Assembly (NCBI GenBank): GCA_035476635.1
Contig: DATILI010000130.1
Coordinates: 1-13,910 of the forward strand
Direction of reading: 5' to 3'
Length of the DNA: 13,910 nt
Source of the DNA: DATILI01 sp035476635
GTDB lineage: Bacteria; Pseudomonadota; Gammaproteobacteria; Burkholderiales; Burkholderiaceae_C
The notes beneath the pieces were generated by a model. The model did not search any database. It was not told the origin of the DNA and was given only the letters and a program-made list of their open reading frames with translations. The position numbers and the translations under genes were made by a program. Each line of letters begins with the position of its first letter. The stretch's first letter is position 1. Shown here piece by piece: positions 7,081-13,910 of this stretch.

Positions 7081-7607
7081 AGCGGCCTGTTTTCGTCCGG
7101 GTTCGGAGCCCGGCGCTGCGGCGCCAACAAGATGATGCTGACCACCGGCCAGAGCAGCGCCTCGATCAGCGGCGCCAGCATCAGGCTCAGGCCCGGGAAC
7201 GTGCCGCCCCCGATCATGCGCAGGCTGACTTCGATCAGGTGCGCTGCCACGAACAAGGGAAGCACCTGCATGGCCTGCGACGGCACGCTGAACCAGAGCA
7301 GGCGGCGGTGGATGGAAATCGCGAAAAAGCTCAAGGCGGTATAGGCCAGCGCGTGCTGGCCCAGCAACGCGACCTGGTGCACATCCATGCAGATGCCGAA
7401 GAAGAAGGCCACGCCGATGCCCACGCGCAGCGGCTGGTGCACGCTCCAGAAGACAAGCAGCAGCGCCACGAAATCAGGCACCCAGGCGGCACGCCCCCAC
7501 AGCCCCATGTTCTGGACCATGTTCAACAGCAGGGCAACAATCAAGCTGGCCCAGATGAACAGTGGATTGGCCGGCAGCAACAGCTGCTGGCCCGGACGCA
7601 TGATCAT
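7077..7607 (-). CDS. mreD: rod shape-determining protein MreD
   Basis: A 176-residue, very hydrophobic inner-membrane protein with about five predicted membrane segments (for example residues 17-31, 43-56, 63-75, 84-98 and 150-166). MreD links MreC and MreB to the elongation machinery. Identification rests on size, hydropathy, the N-terminal pattern RPGQQLLLPANPLFIWASL and position between mreC and mrdA. The chosen ATG (7605-7607) overlaps the mreC stop as ATGA; a second in-frame ATG two codons later is an alternative. The longer open frame up to 7736 lies inside mreC and has no MreD-like sequence. The stop overlaps the mrdA start, again as ATGA. Confidence 0.95.
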   Translation of the reverse strand: MIMRPGQQLLLPANPLFIWASLIVALLLNMVQNMGLWGRAAWVPDFVALLLVFWSVHQPLRVGIGVAFFFGICMDVHQVALLGQHALAYTALSFFAISIHRRLLWFSVPSQAMQVLPLFVAAHLIEVSLRMIGGGTFPGLSLMLAPLIEALLWPVVSIILLAPQRRAPNPDENRPL

Positions 7608-8527
7608 GGCTTGCGTGCCCCTTTCTTTGCCGCTGCCGGGGCCACGGCGGGCGCCGGCATTGGCGGAATCTTTTGCGCCACGGGCTCCAGCACCATCACG
7701 TGCCGCACCCCGCTCACCATGGCCAGTGGCACGCAATGGATGCGTGCAAAAGCCGATTCGGCGCGGCGCTCCACCTTGTCGACCTTGGCCACGGGTAGCC
7801 CGGCCGGATACACGCCATCGACCCCGCTGGTGACCAGCAGATCGCCGGCCTGCACGTCCGAGTTGCCAGCCATGAAGCGCAGCTCCATCCCGCCGCCTTG
7901 AAAGCCCGGTTCACCAAACGCCACGCCCCGCGCGCCGGTACGTGTGTTGAGCACGGGAATGGCCTGCTCGCGGTCGATCACCAGCGTCACTTCGCTGACC
8001 AGCGGATAAACGCGCGTGACCTGGCCCAGCACGCCGAGCTCGTCCACCGCGGGCGAACCCGGCTGCACGCCATGCGCCTGGCCCTTGTCGATGACGACCC
8101 GGCGCGTATACGGGTCGGCGGCGTCGTAGAGCACTTCGGCGGCCAGCGCCGGCGTGGTGATCCGTGCGCGCAGATCCAGCAGCTGGCGCAGCCGCGTGTT
8201 TTCCAGCGCGAGCTGCTCAACCTGGTTGGAGCGCAGCCCCTGTTCGGCCAGCTTCTTGCGGGCGGCCTCTTCGGCGGCCTGCACTTTGGTCAGGGACTGG
8301 AAGTATTCGCCGCCCCCCTGCGCCAGCCGGATCGGTTGCATCGCCAGCCACTGCACCGGATAGAGCACCGTGGCCACGACGGCGCGCAGCGGCAACGTCA
8401 CCTTGAAACGCGCGTCCGCCACCATCAGGAACAGCGCCAGCGCGCTGAACACCATCAGTTTGGTCGATGCCGACGGGCCCTGCTTGAAGAAGGGCGGGGG
8501 CGCTCTGTCTAGGGTACCGAGTGGCAT
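7604..8527 (-). CDS. mreC: rod shape-determining protein MreC
   Basis: A 307-residue bitopic membrane protein. A short cytoplasmic tail is followed by one membrane segment at about residues 23-39, a coiled coil at about 72-118 that drives dimerisation, and the periplasmic beta-barrel domain with DKGQAHGVQPGSPAVDELGV and GDLLVTSGVDGVYPAGLPVA. The end is an Ala/Pro/Lys-rich tail from about 284. MreC scaffolds the elongasome in the periplasm and activates PBP2, encoded two genes downstream. The ATG at 8525-8527 gives the N-terminus typical of betaproteobacterial MreC; the ribosome binding site is weak. It lies 30 bp after mreB and is presumably cotranscribed with it. Confidence 0.96.
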   Translation of the reverse strand: MPLGTLDRAPPPFFKQGPSASTKLMVFSALALFLMVADARFKVTLPLRAVVATVLYPVQWLAMQPIRLAQGGGEYFQSLTKVQAAEEAARKKLAEQGLRSNQVEQLALENTRLRQLLDLRARITTPALAAEVLYDAADPYTRRVVIDKGQAHGVQPGSPAVDELGVLGQVTRVYPLVSEVTLVIDREQAIPVLNTRTGARGVAFGEPGFQGGGMELRFMAGNSDVQAGDLLVTSGVDGVYPAGLPVAKVDKVERRAESAFARIHCVPLAMVSGVRHVMVLEPVAQKIPPMPAPAVAPAAAKKGARKP

Positions 8528-8557
8528 GATGCTCGGGAATTGTCCCCCCGCGCAGCC

Positions 8558-9601
8558 TTATTCGCTGGTAAAAATAGAGCCGAGGCGATCCATGCGTTCC
8601 AGCGCAATGCCACAGCCGCGCACCACGCAGGTCAGCGGGTCTTCGGCCACCAGCACCGGCAGGCCGGTTTCCTCGGCCAGCAGGCGATCCAGGTCGCGCA
8701 GCAGCGCGCCGCCGCCGGTCAGCATCATGCCGCGCTCGGCGATATCGGCGCCGAGTTCGGGCGGCGTCTGCTCCAGCGCGTTCTTGACGGCGGCCACGAT
8801 GTTGTTCAGCGGATCGGTCAGCGCTTCCAGGATTTCGTTGGAAGAAATCGTGAAGCTGCGCGGCACGCCTTCGGACAGGTTGCGGCCCTTGACTTCCATC
8901 TCGCGCACTTCGGAGCCCGGAAAGGCCGAGCCGATGTTTTTCTTGATGGCTTCGGCGGTCGGCTCGCCGATCAGCATGCCGTAGTTGCGGCGGATGTAGT
9001 TGATGATGGCGTCGTCAAAACGGTCGCCGCCGACGCGTACGCTGCCCTTGTAGACCATGCCGCCCAGCGAGATCACGCCCACTTCGGTGGTGCCGCCGCC
9101 GATGTCCACCACCATCGAGCCGCTGGGCTCGGAGACCGGCAGGCCGGCGCCGATCGCGGCAGCCATCGGTTCTTCAATCAGGTAGACAGCGCTGGCGCCG
9201 GCTGCTTCGGCCGCGTCCTTGATGGCGCGGCGCTCCACCTGGGTGGAACCGCAGGGCACGCAGATGATGATGCGCGGGCTGGGCCGCAGGATCGAGCGCG
9301 GGTGCACCATCTTGATGAACTGCTTGATCATCTGCTCGGTGACGATGAAGTCGGCGATCACGCCATCCTTCATCGGCCGGATCGCCTCGATGTTGCCGGG
9401 CACCTTGCCCAGCATGGCCTTGGCTTCCTTGCCGACAGCCTGGATCACCTTCTTGCCGTGCGGTCCGCCTTCATGGCGAATGGCGACAACCGAGGGTTCG
9501 TCCAGAACAATGCCCTTTTCCCGGGCGAAAATCAGGGTATTGGCGGTGCCGAGGTCGATCGCCAAGTCGGTGGAGAAGTACCGACGGAATGCTCCAAACA
9601 T
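8558..9601 (-). CDS. mreB: actin-like rod shape-determining protein MreB
   Basis: A 347-residue bacterial actin, the usual length for MreB. ATP-binding motifs are visible: phosphate-1 DLGTANT (16-22), phosphate-2 DIGGGTTEVGVIS (166-178) and the adenosine motif TGGGALLRDLD (295-305), with IEEPMAAAIG (142-151) in the connecting region. MreB polymerises under the inner membrane and organises lateral wall synthesis together with MreC, MreD, RodA and PBP2. The ATG at 9599-9601 is preceded by GAGAGGA at a good distance and yields the family's MFGAFRRYFSTDLAIDLGT start. It is the first gene of the minus-strand operon and faces gatC across a 201-bp gap. Nothing unusual is seen. Confidence 0.98.
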   Translation of the reverse strand: MFGAFRRYFSTDLAIDLGTANTLIFAREKGIVLDEPSVVAIRHEGGPHGKKVIQAVGKEAKAMLGKVPGNIEAIRPMKDGVIADFIVTEQMIKQFIKMVHPRSILRPSPRIIICVPCGSTQVERRAIKDAAEAAGASAVYLIEEPMAAAIGAGLPVSEPSGSMVVDIGGGTTEVGVISLGGMVYKGSVRVGGDRFDDAIINYIRRNYGMLIGEPTAEAIKKNIGSAFPGSEVREMEVKGRNLSEGVPRSFTISSNEILEALTDPLNNIVAAVKNALEQTPPELGADIAERGMMLTGGGALLRDLDRLLAEETGLPVLVAEDPLTCVVRGCGIALERMDRLGSIFTSE

Positions 9602-9802
9602 CAAAAATCCTCTCGGGCATGGTCGGCGCGTCGGCGGACCATCGCCATGTTTATTCGGTTCGAAATCGTCATTTTTGGCACAGAAGCGAGCGACTTCGCG
9701 CCCGTTGCGCCAAAGGCGGGATAATACTCCATCACCTGTGAATAACTTGGGGTCACGCACTCCAAAATTCAGCTTTACATCCGGTTTCTGACCCCTTCTT
9801 CT
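9602..9802. promoter_or_regulatory. divergent mreB/gatC promoter region
   Basis: This 201-bp gap must contain the promoters of both operons. For gatC, GATAAT (9720-9725) matches five of six bases of a sigma-70 -10 box and would start transcription about 70 nt before the gene, but no good -35 lies at 16-18 nt; TTCGCG (9695-9700) would need a 19-nt spacer. For mreB I could not identify a promoter with confidence; its ribosome site GAGAGGA is at 9608-9614. Confidence 0.5.
9749..9795 (+). repeat. 7-bp inverted repeat in the gatC leader
   Basis: GGGGTCA (9749-9755) is the exact reverse complement of TGACCCC (9789-9795), enclosing 33 nt. The right arm ends 7 nt before the gatC ATG, in the place where a Shine-Dalgarno sequence would normally lie. 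A long-loop hairpin next to the start could affect initiation (inference). Confidence 0.5.
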
Positions 9803-10102
9803 ATGGCTTTGACTCCCCAAGACATTGGCCGGATCGCCCATCTGGCCCGGCTCGAACTTCGCCCTGACGAAAGCGAGCGCATGCTCACGCAGATCAATGG
9901 CTTCTTCGACATCGTGGAGCAGATGCGGGCTGTGGATACCACCGGCATCGAGCCGCTTTCGCACCCGGTTGCGGCGATCCAGGACATCGCCTTGCGCCTG
10001 CGCGAAGACGCGGTAAGCGAGCCGAACCAACGCGCTGCGAACCAGCAAAGCGCGCCGGCAGTGGAACGCGGCTTGTTCCTGGTTCCCAAAGTCATCGAGT
10101 AA
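9803..10102 (+). CDS. gatC: Asp/Glu-tRNA amidotransferase subunit C
   Basis: A 99-residue GatC, the small subunit that wraps around GatA and GatB and stabilises the amidotransferase. The sequence has the usual start MALTPQDIGRIAHLARLEL, then a helix FFDIVEQM and the segment VDTTGIEPLSHPV (residues 44-56), with LREDAVSEPNQR and a C-terminal RGLFLVPKVIE that are typical of the family. The start is fixed by this N-terminus, yet there is no purine-rich ribosome binding site; the preceding bases are pyrimidine-rich (CCCCTTCTTCT). gatA follows after 13 bp. Identification is secure. Confidence 0.97.
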   Translation: MALTPQDIGRIAHLARLELRPDESERMLTQINGFFDIVEQMRAVDTTGIEPLSHPVAAIQDIALRLREDAVSEPNQRAANQQSAPAVERGLFLVPKVIE

Positions 10103-10115
10103 GGCGCGCCAGAAC

Positions 10116-11579
10116 ATGCACCAACTCCATGACATGACGGTGGCCCAGCTGGCCGCCTCCCTGAAAAAGCGCGAGGTTTCCGCCGTCGAGGCCACGCAGC
10201 ATTTCCTCTCGCGCGCCAAGGCGGCCGAATCGCTCGGCGCCTTCCTGGCGATGAACGAAGACGCCACGCTCGCGCACGCGAAGGCGGCCGATGCGCGAAT
10301 CGCCGCCGGTGACCAGGCCTCCCTGCTGGGCGTGCCGATCGCGCACAAGGACATCTTCGCCACCAAGGACTTCCCGACTACGGCCGGCTCGCGGATGCTG
10401 AACGGCTACCGCTCGCCGTTCGACGCCACCGTGGTCGCCAGGCTCCAGGAGGCCGGTGTTGTGGCGCTGGGCAAGCTCAACTGCGACGAATTCGCGATGG
10501 GTTCGTCCAACGAAAACTCGGCCTACCGCCCCGCGAAAAACCCCTGGGATACCGCGCGCATTCCAGGCGGCTCATCGGGCGGCAGTGCCGCGGCGGTGGC
10601 GGCCCGGCTCACACCTGCGGCCACCGGCACCGACACCGGCGGCTCGATCCGCCAACCGGCATCGTTTTGCGGCATCACCGGCATCAAGCCGACCTATGGC
10701 CGCGCCTCGCGCTACGGCATGGTCGCCTTCGCCTCCAGCCTGGACCAGGCCGGCCCGATGGCACGCAGCGCCGAAGACTGCGCGCTGCTGCTGTCGGCCA
10801 TGTGCGGGCCCGACCCGGACCGCGACTCGACCTCGCTCGATCTGCCTGCGGAAGATTTCTCGCGCGCGCTGAACGACTCGCTCGAAGGCCTGCGCATCGG
10901 TGTGCCCAAGGAGTTCTTCGGTGCCGGTCTGTCCACGGACGTGCGCGCTGCAGTCGATGGCGCGCTGAAGGAATACGAGAAGCTCGGTGCGAAGCTGGTG
11001 GAGATCTCGCTGCCGCGCACGGAGCTGTCGATTCCCGTCTACTACATCATCGCGCCCGCGGAAGCCTCGAGCAACCTGAGCCGCTTCGACGGCGTGAAGT
11101 TCGGCCACCGTGCCAAGGAGCACGGCGACCTGCTGGACATGTACAAGAAGACGCGCGCCGAAGGCTTTGGCGACGAGGTCAAGCGCCGCATCATGATCGG
11201 CACCTATGTGCTTTCGCACGGCTACTACGACGCCTACTACCTGCAGGCGCAAAAAATCCGCCGCATGATCGCCGACGATTTCCAGCAGGCATTCAAGCAG
11301 TGCGACGTGATCGCCGGCCCGGTTGCGCCGACCGTCGCCTGGAGGCTCGGCGAACACGGCAACGATCCACTGGCCGACTATCTGGCCGATATCTTCACAT
11401 TGCCCGGCTCGCTCGCCGGCCTGCCGGGCATGAGCGTGCCCGCGGGTTTTGGCGAAGCCGGGATGCCCGTGGGCCTGCAACTCATTGGCAACTACTTCGG
11501 CGAAGCGAAGCTGCTGAACGCGGCCCACCGTTTCCAACAAGCCACCGACTGGCACACACGCAAGCCGGGGGGATTCTGA
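10116..11579 (+). CDS. gatA: Asp/Glu-tRNA amidotransferase subunit A
   Basis: A 487-residue amidase-signature enzyme. GatA hydrolyses glutamine and sends the ammonia through a channel to GatB. The Ser-cisSer-Lys triad is present: Lys78 in AHKD, the cis-Ser at about 153 in PGGSSGGS (150-157) and nucleophile Ser177 in GTDTGGSIRQP. Further amidase landmarks are KLNCDEFAMGSSNENSAY (120-137), GIKPTYGR (189-196) and SLDQAGPMARS. The length matches the family. The ATG at 10116 has only a distant AAGG upstream; an in-frame ATG at 10134 (residue 7) is a less likely alternative. It is 13 bp after gatC and 1 bp before gatB, so the three are one operon. Confidence 0.98.
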   Translation: MHQLHDMTVAQLAASLKKREVSAVEATQHFLSRAKAAESLGAFLAMNEDATLAHAKAADARIAAGDQASLLGVPIAHKDIFATKDFPTTAGSRMLNGYRSPFDATVVARLQEAGVVALGKLNCDEFAMGSSNENSAYRPAKNPWDTARIPGGSSGGSAAAVAARLTPAATGTDTGGSIRQPASFCGITGIKPTYGRASRYGMVAFASSLDQAGPMARSAEDCALLLSAMCGPDPDRDSTSLDLPAEDFSRALNDSLEGLRIGVPKEFFGAGLSTDVRAAVDGALKEYEKLGAKLVEISLPRTELSIPVYYIIAPAEASSNLSRFDGVKFGHRAKEHGDLLDMYKKTRAEGFGDEVKRRIMIGTYVLSHGYYDAYYLQAQKIRRMIADDFQQAFKQCDVIAGPVAPTVAWRLGEHGNDPLADYLADIFTLPGSLAGLPGMSVPAGFGEAGMPVGLQLIGNYFGEAKLLNAAHRFQQATDWHTRKPGGF

Positions 11580-11580
11580 G

Positions 11581-13074
11581 ATGAGCGAACCCGTGAACAC
11601 ATTCGAAGAACTCCAGCGAGGCCGCCCGACCGGCCCGCTGGTACGTGGCTACGAGGTCATCATCGGCTTCGAGACGCACGCGCAATTGGCGACCGCATCG
11701 AAGATCTTCAGCCGCGCCTCGACCGCCTTCGGCGCCGAGCCCAACACGCAAGCCTGCGCCGTTGACCTGGCACTGCCGGGCACACTGCCGGTGATGAACA
11801 AGGGCGCCGTGCAGCGCGCCATCGAATTCGGCCTGGCCGTGAACGCCCGCATCGCGCCCAGGAGCATTTTTGCGCGCAAGAACTATTTCTACCCGGATCT
11901 GCCCAAGGGCTACCAGATCAGCCAGTACGAGATTCCGGTGGTGCAAGGCGGCAGCGTCGAGTTCTACCTGGGCGACGAGAAAAAAACCGTGCGGCTGGTG
12001 CGCGCCCACCTGGAAGAAGACGCGGGCAAGTCGCTGCATGAAGACTTCATCGGGCAAAGCGGCATCGACCTGAACCGCGCCGGCACGCCCCTGCTGGAGA
12101 TCGTGACCGAGCCCGATATGCGCTCTTCCGAGGAGGCCGTGGCCTACGCCAAGGAGCTGCACAAGATCGTGACCTGGATCGGCATTTGCGACGGCAACAT
12201 GCAGGAAGGCAGCTTCCGCTGCGACGCCAATGTCTCGGTGCGCAAGCCCGGCGAGAAACTCGGCACGCGGCGCGAGATCAAGAACCTGAACAGCTTCAAG
12301 TTCATGCAGCAGGCGATGGACTACGAGATCCGCTGGCAGATCGAGCAGCTCGAAGACGGCCTCACGATCGAGCAGGCCACGGTGCTGTTCAACCCTGACA
12401 CCGGCGAGACGCGTGCCATGCGCACCAAGGAAGACGCTGCCGACTACCGTTACTTCCCTGACCCCGACCTGCCGCCGCTGGTGGTGGCGCCGGAGTGGGT
12501 GGAGCGCGTGCGCTCGGAGATGGCGGAGCTGCCGCGCGTGATGGCCGCGCGTTTCGTGAAGGACTACGGCCTGCCCGAGTACGACGCGACCACGCTGACC
12601 CAGAGCAAGGCCATGGCCGCCTACTTCGAGGCAGCCGCGAAGGCCTCCGGCCAGCCTAAGCTGGCCAGTAACTGGATCATGGGCGAGTTGTCTCGCCGCC
12701 TGAACGCGGGCGAGACGACGATCGAGCAGGCGCCGGTGAATGCCGGCTTGCTGGGGTCGCTGATCGGGCGCGTCGCCGACGGCACCATCTCGAATAACGC
12801 CGCGCGCCAGGTGTTCGACGCGCTGTGGAGTGGCGAGGGCGCCGACGTGGACGCCCTCATCGAAGCCAAGGGCCTCAAGCAGATGAACGACGCCGGCGCG
12901 CTGGAGAAGATCATCGACGAGGTGATCGCCGCCAACCCCGACAACGTCGCCCAGTTCAAGGCCGGCAAGGACAAGGCCTTCAACGCCCTGGTGGGCCAGG
13001 CCATGAAGGCCAGCAAGGGCAAGGCCAATCCGGCGCAGGTCAACGAGATGCTGAAGAAGAAGCTGGGCGCGTGA
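11581..13074 (+). CDS. gatB: Asp/Glu-tRNA amidotransferase subunit B
   Basis: A 497-residue GatB, the subunit that binds the mischarged tRNA, activates the Glu or Asp side chain with ATP and accepts ammonia from GatA. Conserved stretches are FETHAQL (30-36), KNYFYPDLPKGYQISQ (100-115), HLEEDAGKSLHE (143-154), DLNRAGTPLLEIVTEPDM (163-180) and GICDGNMQEGSFRCDANVSV (201-220), followed by TRREIKNLNSFKF. The C-terminal helical tRNA-binding (YqeY-like) domain covers about residues 345-496 and ends in NPAQVNEMLKKKLGA. The start is 1 bp after the gatA stop, so translation is probably coupled. The gene ends only 18 bp from the stop of the convergent DUF4124 gene, leaving no room for a separate terminator. 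Confidence 0.98.
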   Translation: MSEPVNTFEELQRGRPTGPLVRGYEVIIGFETHAQLATASKIFSRASTAFGAEPNTQACAVDLALPGTLPVMNKGAVQRAIEFGLAVNARIAPRSIFARKNYFYPDLPKGYQISQYEIPVVQGGSVEFYLGDEKKTVRLVRAHLEEDAGKSLHEDFIGQSGIDLNRAGTPLLEIVTEPDMRSSEEAVAYAKELHKIVTWIGICDGNMQEGSFRCDANVSVRKPGEKLGTRREIKNLNSFKFMQQAMDYEIRWQIEQLEDGLTIEQATVLFNPDTGETRAMRTKEDAADYRYFPDPDLPPLVVAPEWVERVRSEMAELPRVMAARFVKDYGLPEYDATTLTQSKAMAAYFEAAAKASGQPKLASNWIMGELSRRLNAGETTIEQAPVNAGLLGSLIGRVADGTISNNAARQVFDALWSGEGADVDALIEAKGLKQMNDAGALEKIIDEVIAANPDNVAQFKAGKDKAFNALVGQAMKASKGKANPAQVNEMLKKKLGA

Positions 13075-13092
13075 AGTCGGGCGCGGAGGCGT

Positions 13093-13740
13093 TCAGGGCT
13101 TGCCCACCGCCGCCGAACGATGCGTCCACAGCAGCTTCAGCCGGCCCAGCTCCTCATCGAAGCGGGCGTTGACGCGCTGTTTCTCGCTCTCCTGCGTGGC
13201 CAGGAAGCGTTTCTGCGCCGCCATGTTGTTCGTGTTCTCCTCGATTTGCCGTTTCAGCTGCGGCGGCATCTTGACCGGGTCGGCCTTGTAGAACTCGATG
13301 TCGGCATCCAGGCGCTTGCGCTCGGTGGCCAGCTCGGCGGTGCGCTTGACGCCCGCGGCCATGATGTCATTGACCAGGTTCACCGCCACCTGCCGCTCCT
13401 TGTCGTGGGTGGCGCGGTCGGGGTAGCGGGTGAGGAGGGCGCGGTCGCGCCTTTTTTCCTCGAGCTGCCGGTTGCGTTCTTCAACCAGCTTGCGGTTTTT
13501 TTCTTCCTCGGCGGCGCGCTCCGCTGCCGTGAGGGTGGGGCCAATCTTGCCCTTGACCAGGCCGCCGGAACTCAGGATCTTCTGCTCGCGGTCGGTGCAT
13601 TCGGCGATGGGGCGGTCCGCCGTGAGGCGGCGTCCACTGGCGTCCACGCAGGTGAAGATGCCTTGCGCCGACGCTTGCGCCAGCGCGCCGGCGCACAGCC
13701 AGCCGCCCAACACCGCACGCCCCGACAAGCCAGGCACCAT
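13093..13740 (-). CDS. secreted DUF4124 domain protein with coiled-coil tail
   Basis: A 215-residue protein of unknown function. Residues 1-26 look like a signal peptide (hydrophobic core AVLGGWLCAGALAQA, cleavage near ASAQ), so it is probably periplasmic. Residues 27-50 resemble the DUF4124 start (IFTCVDASGRRLTADRPIAEC) with two cysteines, 31 and 48, that could form a disulfide. Residues 72-100 and 132-203 are highly charged, Glu/Lys/Arg-rich helices, likely coiled coil. The ATG at 13738-13740 is preceded by AAAGGACGG, a good ribosome binding site; the frame is open up to 13860, but that part lies inside pyrE and reads as non-protein. It starts 10 bp after the pyrE stop and is probably cotranscribed with it. 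A slippery A AAA AAC heptamer occurs at codons 80-82. Similar small proteins are common in Burkholderiales, but I know of no proven role. Confidence 0.85.
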   Translation of the reverse strand: MVPGLSGRAVLGGWLCAGALAQASAQGIFTCVDASGRRLTADRPIAECTDREQKILSSGGLVKGKIGPTLTAAERAAEEEKNRKLVEERNRQLEEKRRDRALLTRYPDRATHDKERQVAVNLVNDIMAAGVKRTAELATERKRLDADIEFYKADPVKMPPQLKRQIEENTNNMAAQKRFLATQESEKQRVNARFDEELGRLKLLWTHRSAAVGKP

Positions 13741-13750
13741 CCGTCCTTTT

Positions 13751-13910
13751 CTATTCCACACCGTAGCGACGGCGGTAAGCGAGCACCTGCTCATGGTGCG
13801 CACCAAGCCCGCTGCCGCTGTGCTGTGCCAGATATTGAAGCAAATCGGCCAGCCGCGCAATCGCGCAAACCTGCAGCCCGAGCTGGTCGCGCACGTACTG
13901 CACCGCGCTG
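13751..13910 (-). CDS. pyrE: orotate phosphoribosyltransferase, C-terminal fragment
   Basis: The last 52 codons plus stop of a minus-strand gene that continues past the window edge (first complete codon at 13909). The translation reads SAVQYVRDQLGLQVCAIARL, then ADLLQYLAQHSG, and ends in a Tyr-Arg-rich YRRRYGVE. This matches the C-terminus of betaproteobacterial PyrE: the SAV..V...G..V.AIA.L.DL..YL pattern and the terminal AYR..YG(V/I). PyrE makes orotidine 5'-phosphate from orotate and PRPP in pyrimidine synthesis. The active-site and PRPP-binding motifs lie outside the window, so the call rests on the C-terminal pattern alone. The gap to the next gene is 10 bp. Confidence 0.82.
   Translation of the reverse strand, partial: SAVQYVRDQLGLQVCAIARLADLLQYLAQHSGSGLGAHHEQVLAYRRRYGVE

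Noticed and set aside
8540..9724. 394-codon plus-strand open frame opposite mreB, and a 311-codon one at 5200-6135 opposite mrdA
   Set aside because: Antisense shadows of secure genes, rich in His/Asp/Gln and Ala/Gly, without family motifs or ribosome sites.
9602..10366. Upstream extension of the mreB frame
   Set aside because: It runs antisense through gatC and gatA; MreB begins naturally at MFGAFRRYF with a good ribosome site at the start at 9601.
13741..13860. DUF4124 protein starting at 13860
   Set aside because: This stretch is the pyrE C-terminus in another frame; the start at 13740 gives a signal peptide and has a clear ribosome site.

Overview
The window looks like chromosomal DNA from a high-GC betaproteobacterium of the order Burkholderiales, most likely family Comamonadaceae. 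This rests on very high third-position GC in the housekeeping genes, on a mreBCD-mrdA cluster lying head-to-head with gatCAB, and on protein-level resemblance of MreB, GatCAB and the small DUF4124 protein to that group. No tRNA, rRNA, CRISPR array or insertion sequence was found.

Layout. (1) Positions 1-454 hold no gene I can support; they contain a perfect 10-bp inverted repeat and a 14-bp palindrome. (2) Positions 455-4779 form a catabolic cassette: a LysR-type regulator on the minus strand, divergent from mmsA (CoA-acylating malonate/methylmalonate-semialdehyde dehydrogenase) and a GMC-family FAD oxidoreductase. The divergent intergenic region carries several GTTC/GAAC half-sites that look like a LysR operator, followed by a (CT)8 tract. 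The gene set resembles the hpdR/mmsA/hpdH systems for 3-hydroxypropionate use: the GMC enzyme would make malonate semialdehyde and MmsA would convert it to acetyl-CoA and CO2. (3) Positions 4780-5043 are non-coding and contain nested inverted repeats able to fold as one long irregular hairpin, then a strong intrinsic terminator. (4) Positions 5044-9601 are the rod-shape operon on the minus strand, mreB-mreC-mreD-mrdA, with ATGA overlaps at mreC/mreD and mreD/mrdA. rodA, the usual next gene, is not there. (5) Positions 9803-13074 are gatC-gatA-gatB on the plus strand, the tRNA-dependent amidotransferase that corrects Glu-tRNA(Gln) and/or Asp-tRNA(Asn). (6) Positions 13093-13910 on the minus strand are a secreted DUF4124/coiled-coil protein preceded by the 3' end of pyrE, which runs off the window.

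The housekeeping part (5044-13910) is ordinary in content. The points of most interest are the left part: the inferred 3-hydroxypropionate cassette with its operator, a jump in third-position GC inside mmsA that suggests a recombination junction, the structured intergenic region where rodA would be expected, a gatC start without a Shine-Dalgarno sequence but with an inverted repeat in its leader, and a correctly phased A AAA AAC slippery heptamer in the DUF4124 gene. All counts and pairings were made by eye.
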